Assembly: GCA_033980235.1 (NCBI GenBank)
Contig: CM067077.1
Coordinates: forward strand, 690,001-754,000
Direction: 5' to 3'
Length of the DNA: 64,000 nt
Source of the DNA: Diadema setosum
Taxonomy: Eukaryota > Echinodermata > Echinoidea > Diadematoida > Diadematidae
Shown here: positions 14,101 to 27,068 of the stretch, piece by piece
Layout: each line of letters opens with the position of its first letter
Position numbering within the stretch: position 1 is the first letter of the stretch
Position numbers and translations under genes: made by a program
The notes under the pieces: generated by a model
Database searches by the model: none
Seen by the model: the letters and a program-made list of their open reading frames with translations, nothing else
What the model was told of the DNA's origin: nothing

Positions 14101-17100
14101 GGAACCTCATTATAAAGAGGTCGGATATAACAAATCCCTCTTATAACAAGGTAATTTTGTTGGTCCCAGCTCTTCTTTGTTTTTTGCTTTTTACCCTGAT
14201 GTAATGAGAAACCTATATAACAAGGTAATTTTCATGGTCCAAGGACCTCGTTGCAAAGAGGTTCCTCTGTATTGCATTTCTTACCTGTATAATTTACATT
14301 GTACTTGATTTTGTGCTTGATTTTTACAGATAACTGCTGTTAGAGGTGATGTCGTACAAGTCAAATTCCTGAAACGTACAACCGACGGTTTATACAGCTT
14401 CTCGCCGGAGCCAGAGGCTGCTCATCCGAAGTCAGACATAGTGGGAAAGCTGCCAGTACCAGTTATGCATCCTGTTGGCAGAAAATTTTTGTATGAATTT
14501 GATCAAACAGTGCTGTCAACCTTATCAGGAAAATATGGACTGGAGTAAATTGGACAAGTGGTGCACTGTACTATACTGAGAAGAACAAATTCTTCCAACA
14601 TTTTATTTCTTGCATTTGCAGGCTGCTAGACCATCTGCCATAACACGCTCATATCGAGCAAGCATACACTGCACAGAATTTTTATTTCCAGGAGCAGTGA
14701 CTGTTGATACTTTTTGCTTACATACTGGACTGTAGGTAGAATGGTTGCAACCTCAGCAATAAACGTGTAGGCCTCAGGTTTCAATTGGTGTGGCGTCAGA
14801 GTTTGTCATCTCATTCATTTTGCAAAAGCAACAGCAATAGGGACCTGAAAATGACATGTTAAGGCCGGGCCACACTAAGCGGTTTCATGCGACGCAATGC
14901 AACTGGACGTTTCCATGCCATTGTTTCAGTGTGACATGGCAGTTTTCCCTCGTTGCAATGCAGTTTTGTCGCGTTGGACCTCGGTGCAGACGATAGAACA
15001 TGTTCTCTCGCAGTTGTCTGCCGTTGCGTCAGACAGGCAAACCGTCCAGCTGCGTTGGGTCACGTCGCGGCAGCTCAGTGTGGCCTGGCCATTACAAGGT
15101 CCCCCTCCCCTTGCTTTTACAAGTTATGTTAACAAGGTTCCACTGCATAAGTGTCTCATAATTGTGAATCAAAGGTACTGGGTAAGAGTTTAGGAGGGTA
15201 GAATCACTCTTACCCAGTACCTTTAAATTGTGGCAAGAACAGTTGCCCCACGACCAGCACTTTGCCTTGAACTAATAATAAACTTGTTTAAATGTATAAT
15301 TTGCCATATTTTGAAGTTACTTCCAGGGTTGGTTCAATTACATTTTTAGTTACTTCCAATTATTTTTGGATTTTCCTGAATTAAATATTTTCCCTTTCAT
15401 TTGCACACAATTACAGTAATTGCAATCGAATTTGAAAAAGTAATTAATCACACGAAAAATGAAATTGAACCCAACCCTGACTGTTTCTCTTTGAGAAGTG
15501 TTACAAGTTCAATTTTCTTATCAGAAAGAATCTACCTCATTTCTAAAGTGCCCTACTAATGTTGTGGAGATAGGCATCGTGCTCGTTTCGATCCCTTCCT
15601 TGATTAGTATGAGGCAGTTTACATCCAGGATCTTCCGTGAAAGTTCACTAAATGGTCTGTAAACATTCACAGAACAGCATGCGTGCTGTCGTCAGGTGGG
15701 AAATGTAAACCTTCAGCCTCAACACAACTTGTAAAACAACTTGTTAGTGAGAAACTATAAGGAATAACAACTTTTTCGTAAGAAGCTATAAATTAGAATT
15801 CAAACAAAATCATACTGAAAAGGTACGTAAATTCAATTGAACAAATGTGGAAACAGCACATGCATAGTTTGTGTTGAATTCTATGGAGTACTGCAGGCTG
15901 AGCAAAATAAAACAATATGTGATGCTTGGAGGCCTCCTTTCGTCTTTGGTAGACACTTCATAGGTTCCTGGTAAGAATGAGTAATGTGGAACATTTGGTG
16001 TTAAGGCAATTTTTATGTAGTTTGTACATTGTTGGTAAATTTAAGAGTTCATTAAAGGGAGTGCATGGGGAGCTGGAAGTGAGAGTATGCCCATGTCGTA
16101 GCTGCCATCTTGTGCACCTGGTGAGTTTAGTCTCCTTTTTGCCCCAACCCCATGGAATGACCCAGATCTTAGATTTTTGAGATTTTTAAGAATTTGAATT
16201 TAAGAATTTGACAATTTTGAGAATTTGAAGATTTAAATATTTGGTGTCCTCCCAGAAGTTTGGAACCTCATTGTATGTGACTTTGAGAGTGTTTCTATTG
16301 TTGAAAGTGTATCTCAATGAGTAGAATGTAAGTTTAAACTAAACATGATACTTATCACTCACTTGTAATCACCATTTTGGGCTTGTGGTCACTATGTAAG
16401 GGGGACACCATTTTTGGTGTCCCCCTTACGCGTGAAATTAGAATTACATCTTCGGGCAATAAAAATCAGGAATTTTATCTGACTTTGAGTAAGGAAGAGT
16501 GTTTCTATTGTTGAAAGTGTATCTCAATGAGTAGAGTGTAAGTTTAAACTAAACATGAATGATACTTATTACTCACTTGTAATCACCATTTCGAGCTTGT
16601 GGTCACTATGTAAGGGGGACACCATTTTTTGGTGTCCCCCTTACGCGTGAAATTAGAATGACATTTTCGGGCAATAAACATTTGTTGTGTATTTTTGCAT
16701 GCAATTGTTTAAGAAGAAGATTCAGTGCTTCATATATTGTGTTTGAGATTAAATTATTCTTAAGAGTGGCAAGAATTGTTATGTCCACAGAGTTTCTTCT
16801 ACCATATGTCTCAAAATTTCAAATTTTACAGTATAATGGGTAAGCTGTTGAGATTTTTTATTTTTTTTTGTATTGAAATGATCCAAACAAAAAGTTGTTC
16901 AATGTGAAATGGCATCAAAAACAGACATGAAAACAGAAAAAAAAATTAGAAATGTATACCTCTTGAAACCAGTCTGACACATAAACACCTTGGGTTTGGT
17001 GTCCCCCTTACACGTGAAATCTGTTAGGAGCATGCATGTTTTGGACCAGCCCCACTTTGATGAATTGTACAAAATGGTGAGAATTTTGTTATTTTCCAAA

Positions 17101-20100
17101 AATTAAGCTATATAGGAAATAAAAAATAATACTTTGATGAATTAATAAATGAATCTAGAATTTGACCCCTATGTCACACATTGAGGTCCTATTTTATGGA
17201 AATAGCCAAATGGACTCTGTTTCCATCAATCTGCAAGGTTTTTCCCACTGGCTTAAAGGGATTCACTGTGTCTTATTCAGGAAGCCTCCAGAAATGGCAT
17301 CCTGAGGCCTGGAAGGGCGTGTGCAGGCTGTGGGATGAACAGGGAGGGGGAAACTAGGCAAAGACAGACAGGATGATTAAGGGCTACACAGAGCAAGAAA
17401 GGATTGGGGGTGGGGATGGAATCAACATGGATTTGAGTAAAGCAGGAGATTTGGTTGGAAAGATGCCACAGGAGGGCTCCTGATAACATCATTAATTTTG
17501 GGCTGATCAGGATTGGACAAGAATTTGGACATCTCTTTTGAATAGTGGAGATCTATGTGTGTTTGTCGGTCTGTAGTAGAGTGGTTTTTTGTTCTTCATT
17601 TGATGATTTTCTGAAAAGACACAATCCAAAATGGCTGAAATGTATTAAAAAGATTTATCCAATGAAATTACATCTACTAAACAGGACCTTTACTAATTAC
17701 CGAAAGCCGTAGTTCTAAGCAAGCAAATGTTATCACCCTACAGTCCCTTCTTACCCCATATCTTACCTTCTCTCTTTCATATTCAATGACCTCAAATTTG
17801 AGCTTTCTTTAACCCTTTTATCCAATTCAAGAGATGGCTCGAGGATGGCTTACTTCTAAAGCTGCTTGGACACACTGATCTAGATATATCCTATTAATGT
17901 CTGAATGCCCAAATCTTCTACTTCTGGACAATTTGTTATTGATTGAAAGTTGATTATATGGCAGTATTTTGGAAAACTAGATAACAAAATGAATATGTAG
18001 AATCCTCTGTGACCATTTCTATACATGTTTGAGAGAAAAACAGGGGGGGGGGGGGATTTAAGTGATACAGTAGCTTGTGATTGAGGTTTCATCATAAACC
18101 TTCATATAGAAAGTAAAGGTTTTTCCTTAATTCGAAAATTTAAGTCAACCAAACTGTAGTATGAAAGGAACCATCTCTCTTGTGACAATGTTGAATAGTG
18201 CAATGAACTGTTTTCCTTTTACCTGTATTCTTTAAGATACCATGACATATTATGTACTACATCAATTTCTTATTCATGAGTACTCTTGTGTATATTTTCA
18301 TGTGGAAATCTTTGATTTTATCAACATTTCATCTGTAAAAGCAAAGAAAACAAACAAACAAACAAACAAAAAGTTTAATGACTGATTCTGTCACATTATT
18401 TTTTTCCCCATAGACCCCACCCACATTAGGTTTACCTAGGACTAGTTCTTGATGAGTTCAGTGCAAAAGAAAGAAAAAACAGAGCAAAGAGTATCTCTTC
18501 ATAGATGTGTAAAGCATTTTCCACCATTGGTGATACAGTATCAGTCACTGGGTGGTGAGGATGTAGGCTGTGCTCCTTGTTATTATTGTGGCTTCAAAGG
18601 GAAAGAAAAATGAAATGGAAACAGTGAGTTCAAGTTTGATGTTGTTGATGATAAGACAGGTGAATAAAAGCAGAATTGTATTTGTTTGTGTGTGTTCATG
18701 TGTGTTCTTTTTTTCCCCTCCAGAGAAAGTTTATTGTGACAGGTTCAAGTTCAAGTAATCCACAATATAAGGGCAAAGAAGAATGAATTACAGGCTAAAG
18801 TAGGAAGGATTTTTGATGAGGTCAAAAAAGTTCTAAAAACAAATGGCCAAATGTTACCATGTATCTATTCCAACAAGGTTTGTGATATCTGGACATGTTA
18901 CATAGTCCAATTTCAAGTTAAAACTGTTTGGGGTTTTCTGTGTGTGTTTCTGTTTAATTTAATTTTGTTTTGAATATCATCAGATTTAGTTTGCTCATGT
19001 GTCTTTTTCATTGAAACATTGAAGACGATATACCTACAGTATATTAAATGTTTGAGGGTATTCACAAAGAGTGAGATTTTCTGAGCAAAGAAATCGGATC
19101 AAAATACACCATGGGGGAAAAAAGAAAACATTGAAAGACTTGGAGATTGTACCTCGTCCTGAATTATTTGTCTAACCTCAATTTACCAAATTTCTGCTTC
19201 TTTTAGGGGGCAGGGCCCTAACAGTCAAATTACCCAAAGAGTAAAAAGAAACAGGATTTCTTGTTTGAATACAGCAATTCAAGGTAGAATCGATCCTGGG
19301 AGCAATTATCTAGGGATGGGACTCTTTTCCAGTCGACACAAAAGACTGAAAACCTTAAAGCTTCTGATTTCCCATAATGATAGATAGTAAAGGATGCCTT
19401 CCTTTGATACAGATTCTCTCATCTAGTTGACCTGGGGTCAGTGATTTGTTCAAGTATTTTCAGGCTGACCCCTTCCCCTCCCTCTTTTCAATCGTTTGGA
19501 AAGTCGGTGTGGGTAGGGAGCATTTGAAAGGGAGGAGTAAATCTTTCAAACCTATTCCATTTGCAGTGGTTCATGCCTGCATTCTGCAGAAGTTTTTTAG
19601 TTGTCAGGACATCTATCAGTTTAGGAGCAGAAAAAAAATAAAAGGCTGTTTTAAGACTGTAGATGTGATGTGTATAAGTAGTGTTTCAAGAAAAATACAT
19701 CAAAGACTGAAAAGAGACTATCATTGTTGTGATTCATACATCCAAGTGTAGGACTGTAAAGGCATACATACAATTTTCAAAAAAGAGTTTTTTTCCTAAT
19801 CTTCTCTCAGAAGAAATGAAATTAGGTATTTATATACAGTGTACATGTATCTCCGACAGTTGTCTACATTATATGGTACATGTAAATCATTCCATTATTG
19901 ACTTATTACCAAAAAGAAAAAAAAAAAGAAGAAGAGAAAGAAGCAGAAAGCCAAGATCTGGAATATGAGAAGAACAGAGTTATCTTTGCTTCTGTATGGA
20001 AGAGCAAATTTGAGTCAACAAATACTGCAAGAAATATGTTTGGGATTCATACACAGAAGCCCAATCCTGGTGAAAGGATACAAAGGCTCTTTGTGTCCCC

Positions 20101-23100
20101 ACACATGGACTTTTGTGTAGGGTTTGCAGCCCAGCTGGAATGCATTGAAATCCCTGGCATAAGACTGCACCTTTGCTCTAGTATTTCCCCCACATTGTGC
20201 GGTTTTTGTCAGTGAATCTCTAAAAGGCCTGATTCACAGCTCATATTTACCTTGGAGCCACAAAGAAAGAGTGGATTATGTGGCCAGAGTAGACCAGGGA
20301 GTTATGTTGAGGGAAGGTTGTTGGGATATAACCAGGGAGAAGGCTGTCACAGTCTGTCTCATTCTTCTCTTTTTGTTCATGTCTCACAGAAAGTGAAACA
20401 TACTTTCAAACTTCACAGCTGATAGAAATTATCTATCTTATCATTCATATCCAATCTTTAGGAATAAAATGTGTGATTTCAGGAAGGTCCTGCAAACTCA
20501 AGTGGTAAAACTATTCAGTCTGATAGTGTTGTCCACAATGCAAAGTCGTTTTTGAGCAAAAAGAATAAAAAATAAGAGGCATGTTGATATGACAAATATG
20601 CTGATACTGCCTACCTTGTGTTGATATTGAAACAGAATTGCTTACATGGGGCTAGAACCATAATGTTAACTAATGTGGGGGCGCTGTGGCATAGTGGATA
20701 AGACTCCCAACTCCCGATTGAAGGACCCGAGTTCAAATCCCGCCCAGCGCTTACGTCCTTGGACAAGATGTTTTACCCACCATGTCCCTCTCGACCCAGG
20801 TGTATAAATGGGTACCTGGCAACGCTGGGGTAATAATAATGGTAGGGCCCTCTGGTAGAGCAGTGGCAACACTGAAGAGGCTACCATGGGTAAATAAGAC
20901 CTTATTATTATTATTATTATTATAAATGCAGACAGCATGAACTGGTGTGGCCATGTACTTTAAATTTTGTGTCAATGTATGTCATTTAGGAATGTGACTA
21001 AGGCTGCGTTTATCTAAAAAATTTCTTAGGCAGAATCCCGATCCTAAACGTGTTTGAGGCATTTTCAGGGGTTCGATAAACGCAACCTTGTTTTGAAACG
21101 CGTTTGGGACCACAGTCGCCGTTCTGTGAGTAGATAAATGCAGTGCCATTTTGAAACGCGTTTATATCTCAAGGTCAAATCCCAGCTGTTTCCGGTTGTG
21201 CTCTCAACCCATTATTTGTGTGTGACTGATGAGGCATGTTTGCTGGTACGCAGTTGACCTTTACTTCCCAGGTCGAACGGTGCAAAGTAGCTGCACAGTG
21301 ATAACACTCAAATCGCGATTGTATGATGGTTAGATAAACGCAACACCTCCAGAAGAGTGTTTCAAACCACTTTCGCAAACATCACTCTAAACACATTTTG
21401 AAACATGATTCTCTCTCTCAAGTTAGATAAATGCAGCCAGGGAGGCATGCAGCTTGTCTCTTTATTTTACTCTTTGCCAACTCTTTCTTATCGGCACTTC
21501 ACAGACGATCTGATTTTGCAGAAACAAGCATTCCCATAGACACCTACCTGAGTATACTAGGGACAAGTCTTCAATGGGTTAAATACAAACACAGCTTGAT
21601 TTGGGGATTTAAAACTGAAGGTAGAATGCACATATATAGTCCTTCCTTAGCTCAACAAAAATTTCAACTTAAGAGCATATGTTTATTTTGATGGGAAGAA
21701 CAATAAGGGTACCACTGGTGCAGAACTTACAAACATTAGCTGCGTGACTGGAATTTACTACCGCAATTGTATTTAGATGCTGAAAACAAGTTGGTATTCA
21801 GCATAAACACACCTCAGTAATCATGCCGCTGGGGATAAAAAGAGAGATTAACTCTCTGCATTCTAAATTCTCTCACTCCATTGGCTTTCAAACAATCTGA
21901 CTTGTTTTTTCTGAGCAAAGACTTAATGGTTTTTGTTAGATTTAAATGTCAATGGCCAGCATATTTTTGTGGGTGATAAAGGAAGTGGACTGAATGCAAA
22001 CCCTTTCCATCAGATCAATGACTTTACATGAGACAAACTAGAAATATATAGGTACTCCTGTAAAGTGTTTAAAAATGTGTTTGATCTTGAGTGAAAAACA
22101 CTTCATAAAGGCCAGGGAATATGACTTCTTGAAATAATCACATGAATTTAAAATCAACTACAGTGTAGCTTCTGTTAAATCCTGTTCCAGTATATGAGAT
22201 TGGTTGAAACTCCAACAGAACTTGTTGATAACTTGTTGATAACTTGTTATATATTTTCTGATATAGGTAACATTGACTTTCATGAAACATGAAATATTAT
22301 GGAATGATGTCACAAAGTACAGTGACATCAGAACTAATATCAACAAAATTAAAATTGTACTGAGAACTGGTTAATATCCGTGCAACCATGTGATACTACA
22401 CGTATGATTCTGTTCTCTAAAAATACCACAACATTAAATTATTTACTTACAACCACAGGCATCCAGATTCTTTTTTCCAAAGAAACTGGCTAAAATTTGT
22501 TTGTAAAGGATTTTGCAAATTCTCAGAAATCCTTGTTGACATTAAAACATACAGACTATCATACAAACTCTATCTGAATGCTGTAGAAGTGGCAAAATTG
22601 CCAAAATTCTTCTTATTAAGGTGATTTTGAATTGTCCAGACTTCTTTTGTTGCCAGCTAAATAATGTATCATCTTCTGACTGAGGGAAAGGTGAACTGCT
22701 GTACCTACATCTATTTTGGTAGCAGAAAGCCCCTTTTCAATTTCTGGGACATGAATGAAAAATAAAGAGATTGTGATAGTCATACCATAAGACCAAGTGC
22801 TGTCTAGGTGTAGAACATACTGTCTCCAGTAGCCATGCAGAAATGCCTAAATGATTGAATTAACCATGAAGAGAAATTAGCCTCATTCTAAACTACTTTT
22901 TTTCTCCTCTTTGGATGGTATGTTTCCCCTGACATTTCTAGTTGTTAATATTGACAGAATGATACCTAATGTATCACATTTTGCAGTGACCACCCTTTAA
23001 TTGTTTTATTGATTTCAGTGATGTAGAAAGCAATAGAGAAATGACAGACGAGACTTAGAATAAGTAACCTTGTTGTCTGTGTCATGTGTTAGTAGAATGT

Positions 23101-26100
23101 AATATCACCTGTCGTATGGTGATTAGAAGGCAAATATTCCCTTATATTGACTGGATGAGTCACTATCAGACAGCTAAACTTGACCTTGACTTAACAATCT
23201 GTCCCCATGAAGGCTTTGAGGTGTGGCTGCTCTTTACTGCCATCCTGTTTCTTGTTCATATTCTATTTTAGTGTCATTGTCATAGACATTGTTTCCTTCA
23301 CGATCGCTACAAACTTTTAATACGGGTACAAGTGCGTTGGAGGAGAAAAAAAATGTAACAAAAGACTTCATTCGTCATCGTGGTGTTGTTTGGTATGAAA
23401 TCTTCTTTACAAGACACATGATCTGGAGCTATGGGGTTGAATTACAAAGTGGTTATATCATGTGATACAAAGGGAATGTTCGGAAACATCAAAAAACGGG
23501 CTGAAATGAATGATTACAGTAGTGCGGAATGCATAAAGACAAGATTTCTATGAGCCGCTGAGTACAAGCTATGGTCCTAAAGCGGAATCTTGATCTGCTT
23601 GTGGAATCTCTTCCACATGACTGATGGAGACATGGAGTCTGTATTACATCACAAAGGTTCCAGACGAATGTTATGAGACAATAGATCCTTGTTAGAGCTG
23701 TTTCACACCCTGAGCTCTTCACGCTTTGTCATTGCTGGGCACAGAGAGGAAGCTTCAATAGACCAGAAATGAATGTCACATGACAGTGAAGTTGATGACA
23801 CAGGTCATGTGAACGGTCTGACCTCTGACCCATACACAGGATCCATTCTTGTAGGCTGGAGGGTGGGGGGGGGGGGGAACAGAAATCCAATCTAGTAGAG
23901 ACCGTTGAAAGATTTGCCAACCTTTTCCCATCATGTGAAAAACAAGCAAATCCTTTCTCTGTGCCCTTGCAATTTCACTTTCCTTTTCTGTACAATGTAG
24001 TATGATATACATATGAGATATGAAATAGGAGACAAGGCTTTGTTTCAGACTTTTTTTTGGAAAATTCTCAATAATAGAGTTTTTAACTTGTCTATGTCTG
24101 ACTAGAAAAGAAAAATAATTCCAATTTTTGGTAGAAATGATAGAATTTATTATTCAGTGATTAGAATGATAAAGATAGTTAATATGATTACTTTGTGTTA
24201 GAGGGTTTTTGTGTACATTAATTGTGCATAATTCTGTAGCTGCAAGCTTAAAGATAATAAAAAGTTTTGGTACCTCAAAAGTTTCCCTGAATTTCCGTGT
24301 TTCAGGTTAAATATCATATAACTAACACTGTGAGACTTACTCGCCCCAAAGTGCTCTCATTTCTTAGTAATCATGCAATTAACTGCGACCAGCAGCCCCA
24401 TACGCATAGCGTAATGGGGCTTCGCATTGTAGCATCCAGGATTAGACAGATTTAGTATAGCGGGCAAATATCAACTTGAAATCCACAAAATTCTTCAATT
24501 TGAAGACTTACCAATTAAGTTGAAGTCTTGAAAACAGGCTTCGGGCAACGTTTGGTTCTGCCAATAGTCCATTTCTGTTCGAATTGATGACTGAATGTGA
24601 CTCGGTCAAGAGGACCTTGGGAGAGCTATACATACACTGATTACTACGGCCAGCGCATACGCACACATCACATGCGAACAAATTTCAAATCCATGAACGG
24701 ATAAGATGTTTGTGTGCGCATGTGCTGGCCGTCAATTCGGTGTAGCTCTCCCAAGGTCCTCTCGACCGAGTCACATTCAGTCATCAATTCGAACAGAAAG
24801 GGACTATTGGCAAAACCAAACGTTGCCCAAAGCCTGTTTTCAATACTTCAACTTAACTGGTAAGTCTTTAAATTGAAGAAATTTTTGGATTTTAAGTTGA
24901 TATTTACCCGCGATACTAAATCTGTCATGATCCTGTAAGCTACAATGCGAAGCCCCATTTAGCTATGCGTATGGGGCTGCTGGTCGCAGTTAGCTACACA
25001 GTATGCGTATGGGGCTGCACGCTGCTGGTGGCAGTGATATTGCACAATACGTGTACTACCTCGCCGCCGCCGTATGGCGGCGGCTCTGGTACGAAACCAT
25101 TATTGCACGATTACTAAGACATGAGAGCACTTTGGGGCGAGTAAGTCTCACAGTGTTAGTTATATGAAAGGTACTTTAACCTGAAACACAAACTAAGACA
25201 AGGAAATTCAGGGAAACTTTTGAGGTAATACCAAAACTTTATATTATCTTTAATGTAGCATAAAATATTGATTATTCCTATCTATCCCATATCTATCAAT
25301 CTTTTTGTTTGTTTGTTTTTTTCTTGATTGCAGCAGGTCTTTTGCAGGGTTTTGTCTTTTGAGGTTCTGTCTTGAGTAGGCTGTTTTTCATTTGAAGGAA
25401 GAAGATAATGGAATTGTATGATCAACTATTCTTAAAGAAAAAAAAATTAATGTGAGGCATTCTTACTCTACAAATTAATTGTTATCAACCAAGACCATAT
25501 CAGCCATCAACAGCCTCTCCAAATGTGTGAAAGAAAAGTGAATTTGGAGGAATATTTCTCATATAATTATTTCCCTCCCTGAAATGTGGTTTTGCTGTAA
25601 AATTTATGCCCTTCAAGAATTGTTGAAAAATATGGAGGTTAACGAAGATAGGAAGACCTGTTTATGTCTGATCTCTTGGATGTGAGCTCTTGTGATCACA
25701 GCTTTACCGACTTCAACTTTTTACCAGCTACTGTACCTAGTACTGATGTGGTACCCAGGTGACATGTATGGAAATACCAGAGGTCATGCAGTTGGTGGCT
25801 ACAAGGGATGGCCTTTTACAGAGGTGTAGGAATAGATAAAAAAAAAAAAATAATAATAAAATGAAAAAGGGAAAGAAAAGAAGAAAAAGGACTAAAGTTT
25901 GCCCCAGTTTGGCATTTGTATGACAGATGAAGTGATAGTGTCTTATTAATTTTAGTTTCAAGAGCAAAAGTCAACTCTAAAGCTAATCTGCCACTTTCTC
26001 CAAATGAAATTTCACTTTCCCCTTATCCTGAAAAATTCTTTCATTACAATCGGTCCCTCATATGATTACTGTGTCACTTTTGTTGACAAAGGACTCATTG

Positions 26101-27017
26101 TTGTGAAAATACTTGCACCTCACTAAAAAGTTTCCCTGGGGGTATTTCATAAAGCTGTTCGTAAAGTTACAAATGACTTACGAGTGACTGGTGATCAGTT
26201 CTTGTGCAGAATTATGGAAATTCTGATAAGTATTGCACATCAGAACTGATCACCAGTCACTCGTAAGTTGTTCGTAACTTTACGAACAGCTTTATGAAAC
26301 AGAGCCCTGGGCTCTATCAAAGTGATGAAGTGTAACTGTTATCAGATAATGAGAGCAAGTCATTTCCTATGATATGTGAAGACAGATATTATGTGTTGGT
26401 TTGTTTGTTTGTTTTTTCTGTTGCAAACTATACTAGAGCTTTAATACCAGCGTATCAATGATAATGATAGCGCCTCATCTAGTGTTTACAAGATTCCCCA
26501 CACAGCAGCCGACAATCCCAAGCAGGCCAGGTATGTCGGGAGGTGAGAGTACCATGCCAAGTCAGAGTCTGACAGAAGCAATCAATTAAGTGGGATATCC
26601 TGTAATGAACGGAGTTGACTCCTGGTAGTGGAGTAATGCGCCCGTCTGTTAATAGTGCAGACAAGTGACATGTTACTCTTTGCTTGCTCTGGGGAGTTTG
26701 GAGAAGGGAAGGTACGGCGAGTGTTTCAGGAAGCTGAGATAGCAACTGCACCGAAGTGACAAACTGTCCTTACATCCATGAAGGCACATCACCTGTGCCG
26801 TGACATAAGCACTTTTTGCAGGTGATCCAACCTACAGGCTACAGATTATAAATAGACATACTACAATAGTAACTTCTCAGAATTGTTTTGCTGTACTTGT
26901 ATATTAGTTCTACTACTGTTAAAATAACTCTGGCAAATAAAATTTTCAGTCACTCAGCTGCAATAATCCTGGGTAACTGGGCAGCAAAATTTTGGAGATG
27001 CACATACATACATAGGC

Positions 27018-27068
<51 letters not shown>

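Larger units (their letters stand above)
7528..17207 (+). mobile_element. complete ~9.68-kb DNA transposon, Sola-like (candidate new family)
   Basis: The left terminus GGCTATTTCCATAAAATAGG (7528-7547) recurs as an exact reverse complement at 17188-17207, with one further matching base in each arm (21 bp). AAAT flanks both ends. GGTGTCCC-type repeats occur near both ends: six or more in 7560-8790, and five in 16396-17020 including hairpins. The only long intact ORF of the window sits in the middle as a spliced plus-strand gene with an AATAAA. Sola elements are known for 4-bp duplications and DDE-type transposases, and the conserved blocks of this protein fit that group as I remember it. Other superfamilies with short duplications remain possible. 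Smaller MITEs are nested at about 9430-9704, 14097-14269 and 14861-15093, so the copy is not pristine. Confidence 0.75.

Noticed and set aside
23196..23271. Peptide [15 protein letters not shown] similar to [15 protein letters not shown] at about 52700
   Set aside because: Short hydrophobic similarity only; the DNA around the two sites does not align clearly enough to call a gene or repeat.
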